DNA from: Candidatus Roizmanbacteria bacterium
GTDB lineage: Bacteria > Patescibacteriota > Microgenomatia > UBA1406 > GWC2-37-13
Assembly: GCA_016186235.1 (NCBI GenBank)
Contig: JACPMD010000104.1
Span: forward strand, 1 to 6,040
Reading direction: 5' to 3'
Length of the DNA: 6,040 bases
The notes under the pieces were generated by a model. The model worked only from the letters and a program-made list of their open reading frames with translations, made no database searches and was not told the origin of the DNA. Position numbers and translations under genes: made by a program. Of this stretch, positions 1 through 4,415 are shown piece after piece (the first letter of the stretch is position 1; every line of letters begins with the position of its first letter).

Positions 1-114
1 GCGATATCGGATTACTTGTGCAGAAACTACATTTCCCGCTTGAGAAAAGTGTTGTTTCAAATCCTCATCGCTTACTTCGTAGAGAAGATTTCCTACATAG
101 AGTTTCTTATTCAT
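1..114 (-). CDS. RNA-binding protein with RRM domain (5' part, runs off left edge)
   Basis: The 38 visible codons begin MNKKLYVGNLLYEVSDEDLK, which is the first strand and helix of an RNA recognition motif. LYVGNL (residues 5-10) matches the RNP2 signature, and the following acidic helix and VVSAQVI strand fit RRM order. RNP1 and the rest of the domain lie beyond position 1. Single-RRM bacterial proteins of about 80-100 aa bind single-stranded RNA; the target here is unknown. The start is well supported because AGGAAGGTG lies about 7 nt upstream of the ATG (114-112), a clear SD that most other genes here lack. The domain call is confident; the exact role is not known. Confidence 0.88.
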   Translation of the reverse strand, partial: MNKKLYVGNLLYEVSDEDLKQHFSQAGNVVSAQVIRYR

Positions 115-203
115 CTATAATCACCTTCCTCGCATTTTGGGTAACTACTAATGCAGATAAATCACGATGGATAGGTCCAAACGTAGTAAAAAGAAGACTA
201 GCT

Positions 204-280
204 AGGTTAAAAAAAATCAAAAAATCAGACACTACTTAATCAAGTTAACTAACCAATAATAAATTTTATCATCTGATTTT
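204..280 (-). terminator. Possible weak terminator after the Cys-rich gene
   Basis: On the minus strand, arms AAAATCAGA (280-272) and TCTGATTTT (229-221) form a 9-bp inverted repeat. The second arm runs into a T-rich tract (about 224-209). The loop is about 42 nt and the stem is AT-rich, so this would be a poor intrinsic terminator. It lies between the stop of the Cys-rich gene (296) and the RRM gene. The rest of the 115-295 gap shows no ORF and no convincing promoter. Confidence 0.25.
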
Positions 281-295
281 GTGAATGCAATATCT

Positions 296-610
296 TTATT
301 TTTCGTATGCATCACGTGTTACTTCTATTAACTCAAGACCACATTTTTCATGAATGGTTTCTATTCGTCCAGGCTTAGGAGCATTACAAAATAAAGGATT
401 ATGATGTTTGCGGATAAATCCCTCAGTTGGAAGAGTCTTTGCTGTTGCTCCGCATGCTGTACATTGATGATAAGTATTTCTAATTACTTGACAAGTAGTA
501 ATATGAGGTCTATCAGGTTTTTTTACTGTTACTTGAAAAGATTTATGCACAGGGCAAACATACTTTGTAGGAGGTTTGAATCGTTCTTGTGATTGCGGTC
601 GTTCATGCAT
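296..610 (-). CDS. Cysteine-rich small protein, probable zinc-ribbon type
   Basis: This is a 104-aa protein whose family I do not recognise. It has seven cysteines: C19 in a CPVH motif (C19, H22), C40, the pair C50/C53 (CTAC), C75 and C90, plus H69/H70. CPVH and CTAC could together form a zinc site. It has no signal peptide or membrane segment and is basic overall, so a cytoplasmic nucleic-acid-related role is possible but unproven. An ATG 15 nt upstream (625-623) is in frame, but it lies inside the -10 hexamer TATAAT (629-624) of a strong promoter. The ATG at 610-608, 13 nt after that hexamer, is therefore the better start and gives a nearly leaderless mRNA. Neither ATG has an SD. Confidence 0.68.
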   Translation of the reverse strand: MHERPQSQERFKPPTKYVCPVHKSFQVTVKKPDRPHITTCQVIRNTYHQCTACGATAKTLPTEGFIRKHHNPLFCNAPKPGRIETIHEKCGLELIEVTRDAYEK

Positions 611-623
611 GGTAAGAAGAGCC

Positions 624-652
624 ATTATAGCAGAGAAAGCCTGTTAGATCAA
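624..652 (-). promoter_or_regulatory. Near-consensus sigma70 promoter for the Cys-rich gene
   Basis: Minus-strand TTGATC (652-647), a 17-nt spacer, then TATAAT (629-624). Transcription should start about 7-10 nt downstream, leaving only about 3-6 nt before the ATG at 610. The -35 begins one base past the stop codon of the upstream small ORF (656-654). Confidence 0.7.
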
Positions 653-653
653 T

Positions 654-851
654 CTATGCATAAGCTCCCAATACCCTTAAAGCATTCATCACTGCTGGAA
701 CACCCATGGTCCCCACGGTCCATCCTACAAGCGAATAACGTGGATCTGGAGTATTTCTTAACAAGTGTCTCACCGCGAATCTCTGAAAACCATAATAAAT
801 AATTGATAGAGCAAGATACGATGCAACATTTTCTCCTGTCTGTGCATCAAT
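654..851 (-). CDS. Small ORF of unknown function without a standard start codon
   Basis: An open frame follows trpS on the same strand, running from a TAG at 866-864 to a TAG at 656-654 (69 codons). It reads like real protein, for example ENVASYLALSIIYYGFQRF and YSLVGWTVGTMGVP, with hydrophobic stretches separated by a basic RHLLRN segment. That composition could suit a small membrane-associated protein. No in-frame ATG, GTG or TTG occurs before codon 31. The coordinates given use an ATT (851-849) preceded by AGGAA at 9-nt spacing, which would be a rare start like that of infC. Alternatives are a 5'-truncated pseudogene, a base error hiding a start (an out-of-frame ATG lies at 847-845), or a short GTG-started peptide. 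It is in the trpS reading frame, separated by TGA and TAG. I do not recognise the family. Confidence 0.4.
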   Translation of the reverse strand: MDAQTGENVASYLALSIIYYGFQRFAVRHLLRNTPDPRYSLVGWTVGTMGVPAVMNALRVLGAYA

Positions 852-881
852 TCTAAAAGGTTCCTACAATAATCTGAAGAA

Positions 882-1856
882 TCAGCCGAGCCCCATTTTC
901 TGCCGTACCTCTCTCACCGTTTGCGAAGCGATGGCTCGAGCTTTTCCTGCGCCTTCTTTGATGACCTTATCGACATAGACCTTATCTGACTCTAGTTGTT
1001 TTCTTTTCTTTTGCAAAGGCTCAAGCTCTTTGTAAATTGCTTCGGTAAGGGCGTCTTTTAAGGTGATAAATTGAAGCGTGCCTTTTTCGTATTCATTTTT
1101 ATATTTTTCGACTTCGCTCGAAATATATAACTCAGCAAACGTAAAAAGAGCTTTTATGCCTAGACTCATTTCTCCACCAGACTCAGTCGCGGTTGGAATC
1201 GATCTTACCTTCTTCCGAATTTCATCGAGAGAATCGGTTAAGTTAATATAACTACCCTCCACTGACTTGCTCATCTTTCCCTCACCCTTGAGGGACGGAA
1301 TATATTCTCCTTTCGTTGCAAAACGAACCGGCTCGGGAAAATCGGTGCCGTATAACTGATTCATCTTTCTTGCGATTTCTCTCGTCACTTCAAGATGAGG
1401 CTCCTGATCAATCCCGACGGGAACAAATCCGGCTTTATAAACCAAAATATCAGCGGCCATTAAAATCGGATAATTCAGAAGAGCCATCGTAGTATTTTTG
1501 GGATACTGTCTCACTTTTTCCTTAAACGTCGGTAAATGTTGCATGCGCGCGATCGTCGTAATAGAGGAAAAATAAAATGCGAGCTCCATATGTTCGTTCA
1601 CTTCAGCTTGCTGAAAAATGACGCTCTTTTTTGGATCAAGCCCTGCGGCAAGATAATCTATTATTACTTCGCGTCTATTTTTTCGCAGTTCCTCGACTTT
1701 AAATGGTGTCGTTATAGTATGAACATCAGCGACCATATAAAGCGTTTCATACTCTGAATTATTCTGAAGCTCAAGCATGCCTTTTACGGCACCCAGGTAA
1801 TTCCCAAGATGTAATCTTCCCGTTGCCCGAATTCCTGATAAAACCCTTTTTTTCAT
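882..1856 (-). CDS. trpS: Tryptophan--tRNA ligase (TrpRS)
   Basis: Class I aminoacyl-tRNA synthetase that activates tryptophan with ATP and charges tRNA-Trp in the cytoplasm. It has 324 aa, the usual bacterial length. The order is canonical: SGIRATGRLHLGNYLGA with HIGH-type HLGN at 16-19, MVADVHTITT at 42-50 (usually ..ADxHAlT), the tryptophan-pocket helix MAADILVY at 133-140, VPVGIDQ at 145-151, and ATP loop GKMSKS at 193-198. The C-terminal helical anticodon region ends in REVRQKMGLG. The stop is TGA. The 55-nt gap after the NYN gene contains AT-rich TATAAA/TATATT boxes but no convincing -35 and no SD before the ATG. It is either co-transcribed with NYN or read from a weak promoter with a very short leader. 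No T-box or leader-peptide attenuator is visible upstream. Confidence 0.97.
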   Translation of the reverse strand: MKKRVLSGIRATGRLHLGNYLGAVKGMLELQNNSEYETLYMVADVHTITTPFKVEELRKNRREVIIDYLAAGLDPKKSVIFQQAEVNEHMELAFYFSSITTIARMQHLPTFKEKVRQYPKNTTMALLNYPILMAADILVYKAGFVPVGIDQEPHLEVTREIARKMNQLYGTDFPEPVRFATKGEYIPSLKGEGKMSKSVEGSYINLTDSLDEIRKKVRSIPTATESGGEMSLGIKALFTFAELYISSEVEKYKNEYEKGTLQFITLKDALTEAIYKELEPLQKKRKQLESDKVYVDKVIKEGAGKARAIASQTVREVRQKMGLG

Positions 1857-1911
1857 ATTGACTTTTTAAGAATATACTTTATAATGATTTTAATCACGAG
1901 GGAGGGAAGCT

Positions 1912-2442
1912 TTAAGGTTTCGTCCTTACAGCAACACTCCCATTTTTTTTACCCAACTTTTCTCTCATGTTATTTAAAAAAAGTATATCTTTCTTAAACG
2001 GAAGTAAGAGTTGTGAATATTTTCTTTGATTAGGGATAATCAATCGTTCTAATTTATTCTTTAATTTAAGATAGTTTACCAAACAATAGAAATCTCCATC
2101 GCCCGTTATGATAATCGCTTTATCATAACGTATGTATTCAATCATGCTCTGTAACACCAGCTCTGCATCCACATTTCCTTTTATTTTATGTACCTTTTTA
2201 AAGTGACTCTCTACAACTGGTTTGAAAACTAAAGTATAATCACATCTTTTTAGAAATTGGTATAATTTCTTGTTTTTTGGAATAAACCCAATAAATAAAA
2301 AGGCTTTTACAACGTTAAATTTGTCCTTCAAGTATATTCGGAACCTCTGAAAATCTAACCTCCACCCTTGATCTCTAATTCCTAAGTTGAGATTTTGACT
2401 GTCAATGAAGGCGTAAATAATTTGTTTTTTCGTTTTTTTCAT
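1912..2442 (-). CDS. NYN domain protein (LabA/DUF88-like, PIN-fold nuclease family)
   Basis: A 176-aa protein with the acidic pattern of NYN domains, which are PIN-like metal-dependent ribonucleases or nuclease relatives. AFIDSQNLNLGI (11-22) carries D14 and N17. KGNVDAELVLQSM (88-100) carries D92. IIITGDGDFYCLV (110-122) carries D115 and D117. These are the residues expected to hold the metal. The C-terminal about 35 residues are basic and may contact RNA. It starts 29 bp after the YkgJ-like gene and stops 55 bp before trpS, so it is probably part of that operon. No SD is visible before the ATG. The fold assignment is firm; the substrate and catalytic activity are inferred. Confidence 0.88.
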   Translation of the reverse strand: MKKTKKQIIYAFIDSQNLNLGIRDQGWRLDFQRFRIYLKDKFNVVKAFLFIGFIPKNKKLYQFLKRCDYTLVFKPVVESHFKKVHKIKGNVDAELVLQSMIEYIRYDKAIIITGDGDFYCLVNYLKLKNKLERLIIPNQRKYSQLLLPFKKDILFLNNMREKLGKKNGSVAVRTKP

Positions 2443-2471
2443 TCGGTTAGCTTATCTTATCAAACTTTTAA

Positions 2472-2864
2472 TTACTTTGGTTTAAACTTTGGCCTGTCGC
2501 GAGCCGAATCAAATAAGGTAATAGGAGCTAGGTTATCTTGTTTCCTTGCGCTTTCACATCCTCTATCTCCCGGCATTGTGGTTGCGCAAATTTCTGGCCT
2601 TCGTGGATCTTTATATACAGAACACAGTCCCAGTACTAATAATCCACACGCGCCATTCATGATATAGGTTTTCTTACCGTCAGGATGTTCTACAAATGTC
2701 CCACCACCATATAAACCGTAACCCGCAAACATTGGATCCCGTTCAAGTTCTGTTCCAGCACTTTCGAGAAACTCTCGCTCTTTGTCTGTTAACCGTATAC
2801 GCACATCATGACAGCAGGATGAGCATTGATTTTTCAAACACGGATTTGTTTCTTTTCTACCCAT
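2472..2864 (-). CDS. YkgJ-like CxxCxxCC-family metal-binding protein
   Basis: A 130-aa protein resembling the YkgJ family, predicted zinc/iron-chelating cysteine-cluster proteins. An N-terminal C9-x4-C14-x2-C17-C18 cluster is followed by LTDKERE (25-31). A second group comprises C73 (GACGLLVLG), C81 (LCSVYKDPRRPEIC), C93 and C103, matching the family's C..Y..RP..C layout. The function is unknown; metal binding is inferred. The frame stays open to 2957, but that stretch runs through the hairpin leader and would encode an atypical tail. I therefore chose the ATG at 2864. GGAGGG in the 3' hairpin arm is the only SD, 11-12 nt from this ATG. A second, out-of-frame ATG at 2868-2866 lies exactly where the racemase start lies in its own leader and would give only three codons before TAG. 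Confidence 0.78.
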   Translation of the reverse strand: MGRKETNPCLKNQCSSCCHDVRIRLTDKEREFLESAGTELERDPMFAGYGLYGGGTFVEHPDGKKTYIMNGACGLLVLGLCSVYKDPRRPEICATTMPGDRGCESARKQDNLAPITLFDSARDRPKFKPK

Positions 2865-2865
2865 A

Positions 2866-2940
2866 CATAAAAAAACCCTCCTTTCGGAGGGTTGAAAAAT
2901 ACGAAAAATGACTTTTAACCAAACGGATAACTCACCCTCC
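2866..2940 (-). promoter_or_regulatory. Switch-like leader element, copy 1 (before YkgJ-like gene)
   Basis: On the minus strand: GGAGGGTG (2940-2933), 41 nt of AT-rich sequence, CCCTCC (2891-2886), GAAA loop, GGAGGG (2881-2876), seven T (2875-2869), ATG (2868-2866). The central CCCTCC can pair with either GGAGGG. Pairing with the downstream copy makes a terminator-like hairpin that hides the SD; pairing with the upstream copy (7 bp, GGAGGGT with ACCCTCC) would free the SD. The geometry is identical to copy 2 at 3708-3782. A shared octamer CTTGGTAT (2970-2963) lies 22 nt upstream. The ligand or signal is unknown. Confidence 0.6.
2869..2893 (-). terminator. Terminator-like hairpin with U tract, SD in its 3' arm
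   Basis: On the minus strand, AACCCTCC (2893-2886) pairs with GGAGGGTT (2881-2874) around a GAAA loop, an 8-bp stem followed directly by T. This has the form of an intrinsic terminator. It sits 4 nt before the start of the YkgJ-like gene rather than after a gene, so attenuation or translational control is more likely than simple termination of the racemase transcript, although it could do both. Confidence 0.65.
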
Positions 2941-2964
2941 ATAAGAAGGAAGACCAATATTCAT
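2932..2964 (-). CDS. Possible 10-aa leader peptide before YkgJ-like gene
   Basis: The ORF ATG...TGA encodes MNIGLPSYGG. Its last two sense codons and stop (GGA GGG TGA) are the upstream GGAGGGTG segment of the leader element. A TATATT box (2976-2971) ends 6 nt before the ATG, so transcription could begin near the ATG and translation could be leaderless, although no good -35 is seen. A ribosome terminating here would cover the upstream GGAGGG. Short ORFs occur by chance, so this is tentative. Confidence 0.3.
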   Translation of the reverse strand: MNIGLPSYGG

Positions 2965-2987
2965 ACCAAGAATATATAATCAACGAA

Positions 2988-3710
2988 TTAACCATGGTAT
3001 CTATCAGATTTGTAATAGAGATGTAATAGTTTCTTTGCGAGAATTTTCAGTGAATCGTAGGTTGGAACTTTGAATCTTTTTGGGAAAATAAGGGGTAACT
3101 CTGTACAGCCAAGAACAATAGACTGTGCCCCTCTATCAAGCAAGGAATCTGAAATGCTGATTAGTCTTAAAGCGTCATCTGTGCTTCTTTGTCCTCCTAT
3201 CACATTCCGAATGATCGCATCTACTATTTTGGTTTGACTATTGTCAGGAACGAATACCTCAATGTTTTCTCTCTCAAACTTAGATTGATAAAGACGGGAT
3301 TGCAAGGTTAAAGGACTCGCAAGGAGACCAACCTTTAGCCTTTTTTTCTTCTTTATTAGGAATACCACCTCATCAATCATGGAAATGATAGGTATTTCAG
3401 AATCATTTTCAAAGTCCTCAATAAATAGATGGACAGTATTGCAGGCAAAAGAAAAACACATAGGATTAAAGATGCTCAATTTATTCATTCTTTGTTTTAT
3501 CATCGTTACGAGAGCTCTTTTGTGAATTCTTCCGCCAATAAAATCAGGGACGGGAATCGAATCCACCAGTATCTCAGGAAACTCGTCTGCATCTCTTGCT
3601 CCAAATTCCTCTGAGGCTAATCGGATTAAGAGATCATACATTGCAACACTTGCCTGAGGCCCCATTCCGCCAAAAACAACAATCGGTCGTTTTTCTTTAT
3701 TTTTTGCCAT
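2988..3710 (-). CDS. Aspartate/glutamate racemase family protein
   Basis: A 240-aa cofactor-independent amino-acid racemase of the Asp/Glu (YgeA/RacX-like) type. It interconverts L- and D-amino acids, typically aspartate or glutamate, through two cysteines. Both are present: C90 in FACNTVH (88-94) and C202 in VLGCTELPL (199-207). The N-terminal VVFGGMGPQASVAMYDLL (11-28) is the family's GGMGP loop, which separates it from MurI glutamate racemase (DSGxGG). Residues 118-124 are unusually lysine-rich (LIKKKKRL). Substrate preference cannot be read from the sequence; a D-amino acid for peptidoglycan is a reasonable guess. The ATG follows a hairpin whose 3' arm GGAGGG plus seven T places an SD 8 nt upstream, so this start is well supported. 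Confidence 0.9.
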   Translation of the reverse strand: MAKNKEKRPIVVFGGMGPQASVAMYDLLIRLASEEFGARDADEFPEILVDSIPVPDFIGGRIHKRALVTMIKQRMNKLSIFNPMCFSFACNTVHLFIEDFENDSEIPIISMIDEVVFLIKKKKRLKVGLLASPLTLQSRLYQSKFERENIEVFVPDNSQTKIVDAIIRNVIGGQRSTDDALRLISISDSLLDRGAQSIVLGCTELPLIFPKRFKVPTYDSLKILAKKLLHLYYKSDRYHG

Positions 3711-3782
3711 AAAAAAACCCTCCTTTCGGAGGGGGTATAAATCTTAATCTTTATATTTTAATCAAAACAATTACCACCCTCC
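3708..3782 (-). promoter_or_regulatory. Switch-like leader element, copy 2 (before racemase)
   Basis: On the minus strand: GGAGGGTG (3782-3775), 41 nt, CCCTCC (3733-3728), GAAA, GGAGGG (3723-3718), seven T (3717-3711), then the racemase ATG (3710-3708). Every spacing equals copy 1. The 41-nt interior differs, apart from a shared GTTT-G-TTAAAA-like patch. CTTGGTAT (3810-3803) lies 20 nt upstream. Either GGAGGG can pair with the central CCCTCC (6 bp each), so SD sequestration and release are mutually exclusive folds. Confidence 0.6.
3711..3733 (-). terminator. Terminator-like SD-sequestering hairpin before racemase
   Basis: On the minus strand, CCCTCC (3733-3728) and GGAGGG (3723-3718) form a 6-bp stem capped by GAAA and followed by seven T. 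The SD is the 3' arm, at ideal distance from the racemase ATG. As no gene precedes it on this strand, it cannot be an ordinary end-of-gene terminator; it must act on the racemase's own leader. Confidence 0.65.
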
Positions 3783-3835
3783 GTGTTGAGGTTTGTCCCA
3801 TGATACCAAGCCGGATGAGTGATAATGAAAGACAT
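3758..3835 (-). CDS. Possible 25-aa leader peptide before racemase
   Basis: An ORF starting MSFIITHPAWYHG and ending GGNCFD spans the upstream GGAGGGTG segment and stops within the 41-nt spacer. Its ATG (3835-3833) lies at the predicted start of transcription from the promoter at 3842-3869, so it could be leaderless. GGAGGGTG is read in a different frame from leader 1 (G GAG GGT G against GGA GGG TG), so conservation is at RNA level rather than peptide level. Tentative. Confidence 0.3.
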   Translation of the reverse strand: MSFIITHPAWYHGTNLNTEGGNCFD

Positions 3836-3841
3836 GATTTA

Positions 3842-3869
3842 AGTATACCATCAATTGTAATATTTGCAA
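3842..3869 (-). promoter_or_regulatory. Extended -10 promoter for racemase leader
   Basis: On the minus strand, TTGCAA (3869-3864), 16-nt spacer, TATACT (3847-3842), with TG one base before the -10 (TGGTATACT, extended -10). Transcription is expected near 3835, giving a leader of about 125 nt before the racemase ATG. The -35 and spacer lie within the dyad at 3851-3873. Confidence 0.6.
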
Positions 3870-3873
3870 TTGA
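3851..3873. promoter_or_regulatory. Operator-like dyad between divergent promoters
   Basis: A 7-bp inverted repeat, TCAATTG (3851-3857) and CAATTGA (3867-3873), separated by 9 bp. Arm centres are 16 bp apart. It covers the -35 and spacer of the racemase promoter and ends 10 bp upstream of the plus-strand -35. A dimeric regulator could act on both directions. AT-rich dyads arise by chance, so function is inferred. Confidence 0.35.
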
Positions 3874-3883
3874 AAATTTTTAT

Positions 3884-3912
3884 TTTACAATTAGGATTAT
3901 TTTGTCTAAATA
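3884..3912 (+). promoter_or_regulatory. Promoter for hypothetical gene and tyrS, likely leaderless transcript
   Basis: TTTACA (3884-3889), 17-nt spacer, TAAATA (3907-3912). The ATG at 3921 is 8 nt after the -10, which is where transcription should start. The transcript would therefore begin at or within a base or two of the start codon. Confidence 0.55.
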
Positions 3913-3920
3913 ACCACAAT

Positions 3921-4415
3921 ATGGTTTTGGAACTCGGAAAAAGATTATCTCAAAGGCTTTTAGAAAGAATCACTCATTCTCATGCAGGTCGATTCACTCA
4001 GATCATCAGTTACGGAAACAGATTAATCGATGGTCTCGTTCCAATTATCCCATCATATAGAGAAGATGCGTTTCTGAGAAAAAATTTCGGGAGAGGTTTA
4101 ATTGTATATGATACCGGTCAGGCAGTCTGCGTTGTTCGTTTTAACCCCAACTTAGGGTCAGCCGGAATTCAAGTCATTTCGAATAACTTAATTTTTAACG
4201 GCCAAGAATCATTACGTGACAATGGAGAATATCAACAAACAAACCTCCCAGCTGACGGAATACTCTATATGAGTCCTTCTTCCCTCTATCATAAAGCTAT
4301 GTGTCTTTTCATAGGGTCATTGAATAAAAACAGTCTCACTGTTCATGTAAATTTCAATCCACAGCCTAGACCTACACACATTGATTTTGACCAATCTGCT
4401 ACAATCACCCTATGA
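3921..4415 (+). CDS. Hypothetical protein upstream of and coupled to TyrRS
   Basis: A 164-aa protein that I do not recognise. An amphipathic basic start (LGKRLSQRLLERITHSHAGRF) is followed by a region rich in beta-type residues, including GRGLIVYDTGQAVCVVRF, and a proline/asparagine-rich end (VNFNPQPRPTHIDF). It has no signal peptide, clear membrane helix or metal cluster; only two cysteines occur. The frame is open from an ATG at 3864, but that lies upstream of the predicted promoter and would add a 19-residue tail, so I use the ATG at 3921. It has no SD and lies right after the -10 (leaderless). Its TGA overlaps the tyrS ATG (ATGA), so the two are translationally coupled. That pairing suggests co-expression with TyrRS but does not reveal the function. 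Confidence 0.72.
   Translation: MVLELGKRLSQRLLERITHSHAGRFTQIISYGNRLIDGLVPIIPSYREDAFLRKNFGRGLIVYDTGQAVCVVRFNPNLGSAGIQVISNNLIFNGQESLRDNGEYQQTNLPADGILYMSPSSLYHKAMCLFIGSLNKNSLTVHVNFNPQPRPTHIDFDQSATITL

Noticed and set aside
18..239. Plus-strand ORF at the left edge
   Set aside because: It is the antisense shadow of the RRM gene and its upstream region; no SD, promoter or recognisable domain.
882..884. TGA read as glycine or tryptophan (alternative code), extending TrpRS
   Set aside because: A TAG follows five codons later, the 164-aa gene also ends at a TGA overlapping the tyrS start, and conserved tryptophans in the proteins here use TGG.
1857..1911. Third copy of the leader element before trpS, suggested by CCCTCCCTC
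   Set aside because: There is no GGAGGG partner on the same strand, no hairpin and no T tract.
2466..2957. Longer version of the YkgJ-like protein beginning at a TTG at 2957
   Set aside because: The extra 31 residues are translated from the hairpin leader element, have no family resemblance, and copy 2 shows that the same DNA is non-coding leader.
2988..3710. MurI glutamate racemase
   Set aside because: The N-terminal loop is GGMGPQ, as in YgeA/RacX-type proteins, rather than MurI DSGxGG.
3700..3840. T-box riboswitch, suggested by GGAGGGTGGTA resembling the T-box AGGGTGG core
   Set aside because: The ACCGCG part, specifier stem and usual leader length are absent, the downstream gene is a racemase, and copy 1 has GGAGGGTGAG instead.
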